A stretch of 64,000 nt of DNA, taken from contig NZ_LQQA01000033.1 in NCBI RefSeq assembly GCF_002101965.1, positions 558,001 to 622,000 on the forward strand. The letters run 5' to 3'. This DNA comes from Mycolicibacterium wolinskyi (GTDB lineage Bacteria; Actinomycetota; Actinomycetes; Mycobacteriales; Mycobacteriaceae). Below are positions 1 through 8,747 of the stretch, one piece after another. Both the position numbers and the translations under genes were made by a program. The notes below the pieces were generated by a model. The model made no database searches, was not told the DNA's origin, and worked only from the letters and a program-made list of their open reading frames with translations. How positions within the stretch are numbered: the stretch's first letter is position 1; each line of letters opens with the position of its first letter.

Positions 1-1
1 C

Positions 2-166
2 AACATCGACGAGGTCATCGACCGGCTCAACGACTTCGAGACCCGCTACAACCAGACCGCGCGGCCGTTCAAGTGGAAGTTCACCACCACCGACCTGAAC
101 GCACTGCTGACCAGGCTCGACGCCCGCGACTCCGAGCACAATCCGATCCAGCCTCGGGCTGCCTGA
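2..166 (+). mobile_element. IS630-family transposase, C-terminal end (runs off the left edge)
   Basis: An open frame enters from the left edge and stops at TGA 164-166, giving 54 residues. It contains FETRYNQTARPFKWKFT followed by a short leucine-rich helix. This is the usual ending of actinobacterial IS630/Tc1-mariner-type transposases, just after the last catalytic acidic residue. The DDE domain lies outside the window, so I cannot say whether the gene is intact. It ends 229 bases before the mce operon, where an mce1 operon would normally have fadD5 upstream. Confidence 0.75.
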
Positions 167-263
167 ACGCGACCCCCGACGAACTTACGAGCCAGACCAC
201 TAAGCTAGGGCATTACGGATCGCCAAAGATCATCGTTCGGTGGCCTTTAGACCGCGCGTCCTT

Positions 264-269
264 TATAGT
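264..269 (+). promoter_or_regulatory. possible -10 box for the mce operon
   Basis: The 229-base gap between the transposase stop and the first mce gene has no convincing ORF. It contains TATAGT at 264-269, a fair match to the mycobacterial SigA -10 element. No good -35 sits at normal spacing. This is a weak prediction; the operon could also be read from the insertion sequence side. Confidence 0.2.
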
Positions 270-395
270 CGGTTTGCTGCCTTTCCGTTTTGGGAGTGCA
301 GCCACAGCAGTACGGCGAAACAGGCAAGGAGTGTGCGTGGCGCAAGAGTTCCTGTTACATCGCGACATAGAGGGTACCGTCAGGGAAATACGCCG

Positions 396-1193
396 GTGAG
401 CACGGCATCCAGCGGTCTCACTGCTTACGTAACGGATCAGGTGAGGCCGGGTCTGGAAGCCGTCGGCGGCTTCGTTCGGATGTGCGTTCTAACCGCGAGG
501 GCTCTATCGCGTCCATTCCAATGGCGCGAGTTCATCCTCCAGAGTTGGTTCCTTATGCGTGTGGCGTTCCTGCCCACCATCGCGGTCGCGATCCCGCTGA
601 CCGTGCTCATCATCTTCACGCTCAACATCCTGCTCGCCGAGTTCGGTGCCGCGGACGTCTCCGGGGCCGGCGCGGCGCTCGGCGCCGTTACTCAGCTCGG
701 CCCGTTGGTGACAGTGCTGGTGGTCGCGGGCGCGGGATCGACGGCCATCTGCGCCGACATCGGTGCCCGGACGATTCGCGAGGAGATCGACGCCCTCGAG
801 GTGCTGGGGATCGACCCGATCCACCGGCTGGTGGCGCCGCGAGTCGTCGCCTCCACGTTCGTGGCCTTCCTACTCAATGGCGCGGTCATCACCATCGGCT
901 TGGTCGGCGGGTTCATCTTTGGCGTGTACATCCAGAACATTTCCGCCGGCGCATACGTGTCGACGCTGACGCTGGTGACCGGGTTGCCCGAGGTGCTCAT
1001 CTCGGTTGTCAAGGCACTCGCGTTCGGTTTGATAGCCGGGTTGATCGGCTGCTATCGAGGTCTCACGGTGTCCGGCGGCGCCAAGGGCGTCGGAACTGGC
1101 GTGAACGAGACGCTGGTGCTCTGCGTGATCGCACTGTTCGCCGTCAACGTTGTGATGACCACGATCGGCGTCCGCTTCGGAACGGGGCGCTGA
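396..1193 (+). CDS. YrbE family ABC permease, first subunit (mce1-type YrbEA)
   Basis: Inner-membrane permease of the Mce lipid importer, MlaE/DUF140 family. The protein has 265 residues from GTG 396, the same size as the M. tuberculosis YrbE1A I recall. The frame is open back to 240, but GTG 396 has AGGGA about ten bases upstream and removes a non-homologous N-terminus. It has about five hydrophobic segments. The cytoplasmic loop REEIDALEVLGIDP is the hallmark of YrbE/MlaE proteins and is thought to contact the ATPase (MceG/MlaF). The next permease begins one base after the stop, so the two are co-translated and probably pair in the channel. Confidence 0.9.
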   Translation: MSTASSGLTAYVTDQVRPGLEAVGGFVRMCVLTARALSRPFQWREFILQSWFLMRVAFLPTIAVAIPLTVLIIFTLNILLAEFGAADVSGAGAALGAVTQLGPLVTVLVVAGAGSTAICADIGARTIREEIDALEVLGIDPIHRLVAPRVVASTFVAFLLNGAVITIGLVGGFIFGVYIQNISAGAYVSTLTLVTGLPEVLISVVKALAFGLIAGLIGCYRGLTVSGGAKGVGTGVNETLVLCVIALFAVNVVMTTIGVRFGTGR

Positions 1194-1194
1194 T

Positions 1195-2076
1195 ATGGCG
1201 ACAAAGCCGGGTACCGGCACGGTTCTCCGGCAACGCTTTCCGCGGGGCTATGCCCGCGGGGAGCGCCTCGTCGGCGCCCCCGCGCGCGGTTTGGACAGCG
1301 TGGGTCACGTCGCGTGGTTCGTGGTTACCGCGATCGGGTCGATCGGTCACGCGCTGCGTTTCTACCGCAAGGAGGTGCTGCGCCTGATCGCCGAGATCGG
1401 TATGGGCACCGGGGCGATGGCGGTCATCGGTGGCACCGTCGCGATCGTCGGCTTCGTCACGCTCTCGGGCGGTTCACTGATCGCGATCCAGGGCTTCTCC
1501 TCCCTGGGCAACATCGGTGTGGAGGCGTTCACGGGCTTCTTCGCCGCCCTGGTCAACGTGCGCATCGCGGCACCCGTGGTGGCCGGTGTGGCGCTGGCGG
1601 CGACGGTCGGCGCGGGTGCGACGGCCGAGCTGGGCGCCATGCGCATCAGCGAGGAGATTGACGCCCTCGAGGTGATGGGGATCAAGTCGATCTCGTATCT
1701 GGTGTCGACGCGCATCGTGGCCGGGTTCATCGTGATCATTCCGCTTTATGCGATGGCGATCATCATGAGCTTCCTGTCCGCGCAGGTCACCACGACGTTG
1801 TTCTACGGTCAGTCGATCGGCACCTACGATCACTACTTCCGGACGTTCCTGCGGCCCGACGACGTGGCCTGGTCGTTCGTGCAGGCGATCATTATCTCGC
1901 TGATCATCATGCTGAACCACTGCTACTACGGCTTCTTCGCCAGCGGCGGTCCGGTGGGCGTCGGTGAGGCCGTCGGCCGGTCGATGCGGGCATCGCTGAT
2001 CGCGACCGTGCTGGTTGTCCTATTCGCTTCGTTGGCGCTGTACGGCACCGACCCGAACTTCAACCTGACGGTGTAG
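1195..2076 (+). CDS. YrbE family ABC permease, second subunit (mce1-type YrbEB)
   Basis: Second MlaE-type permease, 293 residues from ATG 1195, one base after the first. It carries the family loop SEEIDALEVMGI and about five to six membrane segments, with a longer N-terminal cytoplasmic part than its partner. With that partner it should form the membrane core that receives lipid from the MCE subunits. The MceA gene starts two bases after its stop, so permeases and substrate-handling subunits share one transcript. The ATPase MceG is not in this window, as expected, because mycobacteria normally encode it elsewhere. Confidence 0.9.
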   Translation: MATKPGTGTVLRQRFPRGYARGERLVGAPARGLDSVGHVAWFVVTAIGSIGHALRFYRKEVLRLIAEIGMGTGAMAVIGGTVAIVGFVTLSGGSLIAIQGFSSLGNIGVEAFTGFFAALVNVRIAAPVVAGVALAATVGAGATAELGAMRISEEIDALEVMGIKSISYLVSTRIVAGFIVIIPLYAMAIIMSFLSAQVTTTLFYGQSIGTYDHYFRTFLRPDDVAWSFVQAIIISLIIMLNHCYYGFFASGGPVGVGEAVGRSMRASLIATVLVVLFASLALYGTDPNFNLTV

Positions 2077-2078
2077 TC

Positions 2079-3299
2079 ATGACGTCGCCTCAAGCACCGG
2101 TGAACAGCCCGAAGCGGCCGCCGTACAAGCTGGCCGGTCTCGTACTGCTGTTGGTACTGGCCGTCGTCGTCGCCCTAGTGTGGTTCCAGTTCCGCGGCGA
2201 ATTCTTGCCGCGCGAGGAGCTGACTATGAAGACAGCGCGCGCCGGCCTCGTGATGGACCCAGGGTCTAAAGTTACCTACAACGGCGTCGAGATCGGCAAG
2301 GTCTCCCAGATCGAATCGGTCACCGTCGGCGACGAGCCGCAGGCGCTGATCAGGCTCGAAGTGAATCCGAAGTACATCGACCTGATTCCGCGAAACGTCG
2401 ATGCCGAGATCAAGGCAACCACGGTGTTCGGCAACAAGTACGTGTCGTTCTCGTCGCCGGAGAACCCGACCGAACAGCGCATCACGAGCTCTGACGTGAT
2501 CGACGTGACCAGCGTGACCACGGAGTTCAACACGCTATTCCAGACCGTGGTGTCGCTGGCGGAGAAGGTGGACCCGGTTAAGTTGAACCAGACCCTGACC
2601 GCGACCGCACAGGCCCTCGACGGGTTCGGTGACCGGTTCGGCGAATCGCTGGTCAACGGGAACACGATCCTTGCCGACCTCAACCCGCAGATGCCCCAGC
2701 TCCGCCGGGACGTACGGGCACTGGCCGACCTCGGCGAGGTGTACTCCAACGCCGCACCCGACCTGTTCGACGGTCTGGAGAACGCGGTGACCACCGCCCG
2801 CACGCTCAACGAACAACGCGGAAACCTCGATCAGGCGCTGATCGCGGCGGTCGGCTTTGGCAACACCGGCGGTGAGGTGTTCGAGCGCGGTGGCCCGTAT
2901 CTGGTGCGCGGCGCCGAGGACCTCATTCCGACGAGCGAACTGCTTGACGAGTACAGCCCGGCGCTGTTCTGCACCGTCCGCAACTTCCACGACGTCGCCC
3001 CCGAGGTCGCGGCCGCAGTCGGCGGCAACGGTTACTCGCTCGACACGAACTCCACCATCAACGGCGCCGAGAACCCGTACGTCTACCCGGACAACTTGCC
3101 TCGGCTGAACGCCAAGGGTGGCCCGGAGGGGCGGCCCGGCTGCTGGCAGCCGATCACGCGTGACCTGTGGCCGGCGCCGTACCTGGTGATGGACACCGGT
3201 GCGTCGATCGCGCCGTACAACCATTTCGAACTCGGTCAACCGCTCGCCCTCGAGTACATCTGGGGTCGCCAGGTAGGGGAGAACACGATCAACCCATGA
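2079..3299 (+). CDS. MCE family protein MceA (mce1-type)
   Basis: Periplasmic lipid-binding subunit of the Mce importer, 406 residues. One N-terminal membrane helix (about 19-38) is followed by the MCE domain, recognisable at VTYNGVEIGKVSQIES, and a long helical region. The C-terminus contains GCWQPITRDLWPAPY and ends WGRQVGENTINP, which closely matches my recollection of Mce1A/Mce2A and not Mce3A or Mce4A. It is shorter than Mce1A (about 454) because an Ala/Gly/Leu-rich insert near the C-terminus is absent. The stop overlaps the mceB start (ATGA 3296-3299). Confidence 0.9.
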   Translation: MTSPQAPVNSPKRPPYKLAGLVLLLVLAVVVALVWFQFRGEFLPREELTMKTARAGLVMDPGSKVTYNGVEIGKVSQIESVTVGDEPQALIRLEVNPKYIDLIPRNVDAEIKATTVFGNKYVSFSSPENPTEQRITSSDVIDVTSVTTEFNTLFQTVVSLAEKVDPVKLNQTLTATAQALDGFGDRFGESLVNGNTILADLNPQMPQLRRDVRALADLGEVYSNAAPDLFDGLENAVTTARTLNEQRGNLDQALIAAVGFGNTGGEVFERGGPYLVRGAEDLIPTSELLDEYSPALFCTVRNFHDVAPEVAAAVGGNGYSLDTNSTINGAENPYVYPDNLPRLNAKGGPEGRPGCWQPITRDLWPAPYLVMDTGASIAPYNHFELGQPLALEYIWGRQVGENTINP

Positions 3300-4327
3300 G
3301 AATCACCGGTACCGCCATCAAGCTGGGCGCCTTCTCGTTGGTGCTGCTGCTGTTCACCGCGGTCATCGTCGTGGTGTTCGGCCAGATGCGGTTCGACCGC
3401 ACCACCGGCTATTCGGCGATCTTCAGCAACTCCAGTGGCCTGCGGCCCGGACAGTTCGTCCGCGCCTCCGGCGTCGAGGTCGGCAAGGTCAAGGACGTGA
3501 AGCTGATCGAGGGCGGCTCCAAGGCGCGCGTCGATTTCGATGTCGAGCGGTCCCTGGAGCTGTTCGAGGAGTCCACCGCTTCGGTGCGCTACCTCAACCT
3601 CATCGGCGACCGCTATCTGGAGCTCAAGCGCGGTGACAGTGATCGCCGGATGCCCTCGGGCGGCACCATCCCGGTCGAGCGCACCGAACCCGCGCTGGAC
3701 CTCGACGCACTGATCGGCGGCTTCCGGCCGCTGTTCCGGGCGCTCGATCCGGAGAAGGTCAACAACATCGCACAGTCGATCATCACGGTGTTCCAGGGGC
3801 AGGGCGGCACCATCAACGACATCCTGGACCAGACCGCGTCGCTGACGTCAACGCTGGCCGATCGCGACCAGGCGATCGGCGAGGTGATCCGCAACCTCAA
3901 CACCGTGCTCGACACCACCGTCAGGCACCAGGAGCAGTTCGACGAGACGCTGGTGAACTTCGAGAGGCTGATCACCGGGTTGAAGAACCGCGCCGACCCG
4001 ATCGCCTCCTCGGTCGCCGACATCAGCGACGCCGCGGGCACGGTGGCCGATCTGCTCACCGACAATCGGCCGGTTCTGCAAGACACCGTCGGCTACCTCG
4101 ACGCCGTACAGCAGCCGCTGGTTGACCAGAAGGACCAGCTCAATGACATCCTCGTCCGGTTGCCGGACGCGTTGAAGATCATCGGCCGCGCCGGCGGCGT
4201 GTACGGCGATTTTTTCAACTTCTACCTGTGCGACATCTCGCTGAAGCTGAACGGTCTGCAGCCAGGTGGTCCGGTACGCACGGTGAGGGTCACCTCGCAG
4301 CCCTCGGGTAGGTGCACGCCGAAATGA
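3296..4327 (+). CDS. MCE family protein MceB (mce1-type)
   Basis: Second MCE subunit, 343 residues from ATG 3296. I chose this start because it overlaps the mceA stop as ATGA; the longer open frame from 3167 reads through mceA coding sequence. It has one N-terminal membrane helix, an MCE domain around FVRASGVEVGKVKDVKL, and then alpha-helical segments rich in Asn, Asp and Gln that in this family build the periplasmic lipid tunnel. Length is close to Mce1B (about 346). The stop overlaps mceC as ATGA 4324-4327. Confidence 0.9.
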   Translation: MRITGTAIKLGAFSLVLLLFTAVIVVVFGQMRFDRTTGYSAIFSNSSGLRPGQFVRASGVEVGKVKDVKLIEGGSKARVDFDVERSLELFEESTASVRYLNLIGDRYLELKRGDSDRRMPSGGTIPVERTEPALDLDALIGGFRPLFRALDPEKVNNIAQSIITVFQGQGGTINDILDQTASLTSTLADRDQAIGEVIRNLNTVLDTTVRHQEQFDETLVNFERLITGLKNRADPIASSVADISDAAGTVADLLTDNRPVLQDTVGYLDAVQQPLVDQKDQLNDILVRLPDALKIIGRAGGVYGDFFNFYLCDISLKLNGLQPGGPVRTVRVTSQPSGRCTPK

Positions 4328-5907
4328 GAGTCCTTGAGGGATCAAACCGGGTCCGCGTCGGGCTGATGGGCATCATCCTGCTCGTCATCGTGATCGGGGT
4401 GGGTCAGAGCTTCGCCAGCGTGCCGATGCTGTTCGCCAAGCCGAAGTATTACGCACAGTTCGGCGATACCGGCGGCATCACTCCCGGGGACAAGGTGCGC
4501 ATCGCCGGCGTCGACATCGGCGAGGTGCTCAAGACCGAGATCGAGGGCGATAGGGTCGTCGTCGGCTTCACGCTGGGCGGTACGCAGATCGGCACTGACA
4601 GCCGCGCGGCGATCCGCACGGACACGATCCTCGGCCGCAGGAACATCGAGATCGAGCCGCGCGGGTCGGAGGAGCTGCAGGCCAACGGTGTGCTGCCGCT
4701 GGGCCAGACGACCACGCCGTACCAGATCTACGACGCCTTCTTCGATGTCACGAAGTCGGCGTCCGGCTGGGACACCACATCGGTGCGCGAATCGCTCAAC
4801 GTGCTGTCGGAGACGATCGACCAGACGTATCCGCACCTGAGCTCCGCCCTCGACGGGGTGGCCCGATTCTCCGACACCATCGGCAAGCGCGACGAGCAGA
4901 TCAAACAGCTGCTTGGCAACGCCAACAACATCGCCGGCGTCCTCGGTGAGCGCAGCGGTCAGGTGAATGCGCTGCTGGTCAATGCGCAGACGCTGCTGTC
5001 GGCGATCAACGAGCGCAGCTACGCCGTTGGTCAGCTGCTGGAGCGGGTGTCAGTGTTCTCCGAACAGCTCAAGGGCTTCATCGACGACAACCCGAACCTA
5101 AACCGGGTACTCGAGCAGCTGCGCACGATCAGCAACATCCTGGTAGAGCGCAAGTTCGACCTGGTCGACGTGCTGAGCACGCTTAGCAAGTTCCTCACCG
5201 CGCTGAGCGAGTCCGTCGCCTCGGGCCCCTATTTCAAAGTGCTCCTGTCCAACTTGCTGCCGTACCAGATCCTGCAGCCGTTCGTCGATGCCGCGTTCAA
5301 GAAGCGCGGGATCAACCCGGAGGAGTTCTGGCGCAACGCCGGCCTGCCCGCCTTCCGGTTCCCGGACCCCAACGGCACCGGCTTCCCGAATGGCGCCCCG
5401 CCGCCGTCGCCGACGCCGCTGGAAGGCACGCCGGAAAATCCCGGTCCGGCCGTCGTCCCTGGCTCTCCGTGCTCGTACACCCCGCCCGCCGACGGACTGC
5501 CCCGGCCGGGGAACCCGCTGCCCTGTGCGGGCCTGTCGGTCGGCCCCTACGGCGACAACCCGTACGGCCCGAACTACGAGGGGCAGAGTCCCAAAGTCGC
5601 GACGTCGGCGCCGAACCCCAACGGGCCGCAGCCCGCACCGGGCGTGCCCGCTGCTGCGATCCCGGGCCAACTCTCGCCAAACGTGCCGGGCGCGATGCCG
5701 CCGTTGCCGCCCGCCCCGCCCGGTGCGCGGACGGTTCCGCTGGAGCCGCAGCCCTCGGCGCCCGACTTCACTCCCGGCATCGCGCCTCTGCCGCCGGCCC
5801 TCAACGGTCCGCCGCCGCCGCCCGGACCGGGTCCGCAGCTGCCACCTGCCGATTCGGCTCCGCTGACGGGCAATCCACCGTTCCTCCCGCCGGGTTCACA
5901 AGGTTAA
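4324..5907 (+). CDS. MCE family protein MceC with proline-rich tail
   Basis: MCE subunit of 527 residues. Start ATG 4324 overlaps the mceB stop. An N-terminal membrane anchor precedes the MCE domain (KVRIAGVDIGEVLKTEIEG) and a helical tunnel-forming part. From about residue 355 the chain becomes a long Pro/Gly/Ala-rich low-complexity tail of roughly 170 residues, as in other MceC proteins. The tail probably spans or contacts the periplasm or peptidoglycan; that role is inference. mceD follows 12 bases later with its own strong ribosome binding site (AAGGGGAGAG). Confidence 0.9.
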   Translation: MRVLEGSNRVRVGLMGIILLVIVIGVGQSFASVPMLFAKPKYYAQFGDTGGITPGDKVRIAGVDIGEVLKTEIEGDRVVVGFTLGGTQIGTDSRAAIRTDTILGRRNIEIEPRGSEELQANGVLPLGQTTTPYQIYDAFFDVTKSASGWDTTSVRESLNVLSETIDQTYPHLSSALDGVARFSDTIGKRDEQIKQLLGNANNIAGVLGERSGQVNALLVNAQTLLSAINERSYAVGQLLERVSVFSEQLKGFIDDNPNLNRVLEQLRTISNILVERKFDLVDVLSTLSKFLTALSESVASGPYFKVLLSNLLPYQILQPFVDAAFKKRGINPEEFWRNAGLPAFRFPDPNGTGFPNGAPPPSPTPLEGTPENPGPAVVPGSPCSYTPPADGLPRPGNPLPCAGLSVGPYGDNPYGPNYEGQSPKVATSAPNPNGPQPAPGVPAAAIPGQLSPNVPGAMPPLPPAPPGARTVPLEPQPSAPDFTPGIAPLPPALNGPPPPPGPGPQLPPADSAPLTGNPPFLPPGSQG

Positions 5908-5919
5908 GGGGAGAGCTAG

Positions 5920-7566
5920 ATGTCGACGATCTTCAACGTGCGAAACCTCAAGCTGCCGGGCGTGTCCCGGGCGGCCCTGGTGGTCGGCACGAGCGTGCTG
6001 ATCGGTGCGATAGTGGCCGCGTTCGTGGGCTGGACGGCCTATCAGCGGCTGACCACCAACACCGTCACCGCCTACTTCACCCAGACCCTGGCGCTGTACC
6101 CCGGGGACAAGGTGCAGATCATGGGCGTGCAGGTCGGCAAGATCGAGAAGATCGAACCCGACGGCGACAAGATGAAGGTGACCTTCAACTACGACAAGAA
6201 GTTCAAGGTCCCGGCCAACGCCACCGCCTCCATCCTGAACCCGAGCCTGGTCGCGTCGCGCACCATCCAGCTGGCCCCGCCCTACACCGGCGGCCCGCTC
6301 ATGGAGAACGACGCGGTCATCCCGATCGACCGCACCCAGGTGCCGGTCGAGTACGACGACCTGCGTGACTCGCTCAACCGGATCCTCACCGACCTCGGAC
6401 CGACGCCGCAACAGCCCAAGGGTCCGTTCGGTGACGTGATCGAGTCGTTCGGCGACGGGCTAGCCGGCAAGGGCAAGCAGATCAACACGACGCTGAACAG
6501 CCTGTCGGAGGCGCTGACCACCCTCAACGAGGGCCGTGGAGACTTTTTCAGCGTCGTCAAGAGCCTCGCGCTGTTCGTCAACGCGCTCTACCGCAGCGAT
6601 CAGCAGTTCGTCGCCCTCAATGACGACCTGGCGCAGTTCACCAACTCGTTCACCAACACCGACCGCGAGCTGGCGACCGCGCTGCAGGACCTCAACGAGC
6701 TGCTCACCACCACACGCGGGTTCCTCGACGAGAACAGTGAGGTCTTGACCGCCGACGTCAACAACCTGGCCGACGTGACAAACGCGATCCTGCAGCCCGA
6801 ACCGCTCGACGGTCTGGAAACGGCCCTGCACGTGCTTCCACACTTCGGTGCCAACGTGGTGAACATCTACGAACCGACACGCGGCAATCTTTCAGCCGCA
6901 CCGGCGATTGCATCGTTCGCCAATCCGATGCAGTTCATCTGCAGCGCGATTCAGGCAGGCAGCCGGCTCGGCTACCAGGACTCGGCGGAGCTATGCGCAC
7001 AGTATCTAGCACCGATTATGGATGCGATCAAGTTCAACTTCCTGCCGTTCGGCGTGAATCCGATCAACACAGCGAGCACGTTGCCGAAGCACATTGCGTA
7101 CTCCGAACCGCGGCTGCAGCCGCCGCCGGGCTATAAGGACACCACCGTGCCTGGCATCTTCGCCCGGGACACGTTGTTCTCCCACGGCAACCATGAGCCG
7201 GGCTGGGTCACCGCGCCGGGGATGCAGGGCGTTGACGTGCAGCCGTTCACCGCCAACATGCTCACCCCGGAGTCGCTGGCTGCCCTGCTGGGTGGGCCGG
7301 ATGCACCGATCCCGTCCGCGCCGCCAGCGTTCGGGACTACGCGTGGCGGGAACCTGCCGGGGCCGCCGAACGCCTTCGACGAACGCAATCCGTTGCCGCC
7401 GCCGTGGTATCCGCAGCCCGGTCCGCCGCCGGTGCCCGCGCCGGGTGTTGTTCCTGGTGATCCGGGAACGCCACTGACGGCTCCGACACCCGGGCCCGGC
7501 GCGGCGCCTGCCCCACCGGCACCGGCCGCACCGCCTCTGCCCGCCGAAGCCGGAGCACCGCGATGA
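5920..7566 (+). CDS. MCE family protein MceD with proline-rich tail
   Basis: MCE subunit of 548 residues from ATG 5920, preceded by AAGGGGAGAG. It has an N-terminal membrane helix, an MCE domain (KVQIMGVQVGKIEKIEPDG), a helical segment with repeated Asn-Leu-rich turns, a globular part with four cysteines around residues 335-370, and a Pro/Ala-rich C-terminal tail of about 100 residues. Length is close to Mce1D (about 530). The stop overlaps the start of mceE (ATGA 7563-7566). Confidence 0.9.
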   Translation: MSTIFNVRNLKLPGVSRAALVVGTSVLIGAIVAAFVGWTAYQRLTTNTVTAYFTQTLALYPGDKVQIMGVQVGKIEKIEPDGDKMKVTFNYDKKFKVPANATASILNPSLVASRTIQLAPPYTGGPLMENDAVIPIDRTQVPVEYDDLRDSLNRILTDLGPTPQQPKGPFGDVIESFGDGLAGKGKQINTTLNSLSEALTTLNEGRGDFFSVVKSLALFVNALYRSDQQFVALNDDLAQFTNSFTNTDRELATALQDLNELLTTTRGFLDENSEVLTADVNNLADVTNAILQPEPLDGLETALHVLPHFGANVVNIYEPTRGNLSAAPAIASFANPMQFICSAIQAGSRLGYQDSAELCAQYLAPIMDAIKFNFLPFGVNPINTASTLPKHIAYSEPRLQPPPGYKDTTVPGIFARDTLFSHGNHEPGWVTAPGMQGVDVQPFTANMLTPESLAALLGGPDAPIPSAPPAFGTTRGGNLPGPPNAFDERNPLPPPWYPQPGPPPVPAPGVVPGDPGTPLTAPTPGPGAAPAPPAPAAPPLPAEAGAPR

Positions 7567-8744
7567 GCCGGATGCGCAAAGAACAGCAGGTAGGGATGAG
7601 TCGCAGATTCTCCAAGATCGCACGCCGCGCGTCCGCGCTGGCCGTAAGCGCGGTCGTGCTCACGTCCTGCGGCAGCTGGAAGGGCATCGCGAACGTCCCG
7701 CTGCCCGGCGGTCCGGGCACCGGTGGCGACGCGATGACCATCTACGTGCAGATCCCGGACACGTTGGCGCTCAACGTCAACAGCCGGGTCCGGGTAGCCG
7801 ATGTGTTTGTCGGCACCGTGCGGGCGATCGAGCTGAAGAACTGGGTCGCGACGCTCACGCTGGGGATCCAGCCCGGCATCGATCTGCCGTCGAACGCCCT
7901 GGCCCGCATCGGGCAGACGAGCCTGCTGGGCTCCCAGCACGTCGAACTGGAGGCTCCACCGGACCCGTCACCGCAGCAGCTGCGCGACGGCGATACGATC
8001 CCACTGAAGAACGCCTCGGCGTTCCCGACCACCGAGCGAGTGCTGGCGAGCATCGCCACCATCCTCACCGGCGGCGGCATCCCGAACCTCGAGGTGATTC
8101 AGACTGAGGTCAACAACCTGCTGACGGGACGGGCCGAGCAAATCCGCGACTTCCTCGGTCGGCTCGACGTCTTCACCGACGAGCTCAACCAGCAGCGCCA
8201 GGACCTGACGCGCGCCATCGATTCGACTAATCGGCTGCTCAACATCGTGGTGGATCGCAACGACACGCTCGACCGGGTGCTTACCGAATTTCCGCCCCTG
8301 ATCGAGCATTTCGCCGAGACTCGGGATTTATTCGCCGACGCGGTGGTGGCCCTGGGGCGCATCAGCACCTCGGCGGACGAAACGCTTTCGGCCGCCGATG
8401 CGGACCTGCAGGCCAACCTGAACAACCTCCAGCGGCCGCTCAAGCAGCTCGCGAAGGCGTCGCCATACCTGACCGGTGCACTAAAACTTATGTTGACAGT
8501 CCCGTTCAATATCGACACCGTCCCCAATCTGATCAGAGGCGACTACATCAACGTGTCGGCAACAATCGATTTGACGTTGAGTATGGTTGACAACGCAATT
8601 CTTACCGGTACCGGACTGTCTGGTTCGCTGCGGGCGCTGGAGCAGGCTTGGGGCCGCGATCCCGCGACGATGATCCCAGATGTGCGGTTCACCCCGAACC
8701 CACACGATGCACCGAACGGGCCGCTGGTCGAAAGGGGTGAGTGA
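7563..8744 (+). CDS. lprK: MCE family lipoprotein MceE (LprK type)
   Basis: Lipid-anchored MCE subunit, 393 residues. The N-terminal signal ends in a lipobox, VLTSC, with the lipidated Cys about 38 residues from ATG 7563. The MCE domain follows (VNSRVRVADVFVGTVRAIEL), then a helical region with LNxxLxDLxxxLxxxN-like spacing. ATG 7563 is used because it overlaps the mceD stop as ATGA; ATG 7596 (MSRRFSK), behind a GTAGGG motif, would also give a proper signal peptide. Length is near LprK/Mce1E (about 390). It is the only predicted lipoprotein among the six MCE subunits. Confidence 0.9.
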   Translation: MSRMRKEQQVGMSRRFSKIARRASALAVSAVVLTSCGSWKGIANVPLPGGPGTGGDAMTIYVQIPDTLALNVNSRVRVADVFVGTVRAIELKNWVATLTLGIQPGIDLPSNALARIGQTSLLGSQHVELEAPPDPSPQQLRDGDTIPLKNASAFPTTERVLASIATILTGGGIPNLEVIQTEVNNLLTGRAEQIRDFLGRLDVFTDELNQQRQDLTRAIDSTNRLLNIVVDRNDTLDRVLTEFPPLIEHFAETRDLFADAVVALGRISTSADETLSAADADLQANLNNLQRPLKQLAKASPYLTGALKLMLTVPFNIDTVPNLIRGDYINVSATIDLTLSMVDNAILTGTGLSGSLRALEQAWGRDPATMIPDVRFTPNPHDAPNGPLVERGE

Positions 8745-8747
8745 ACG

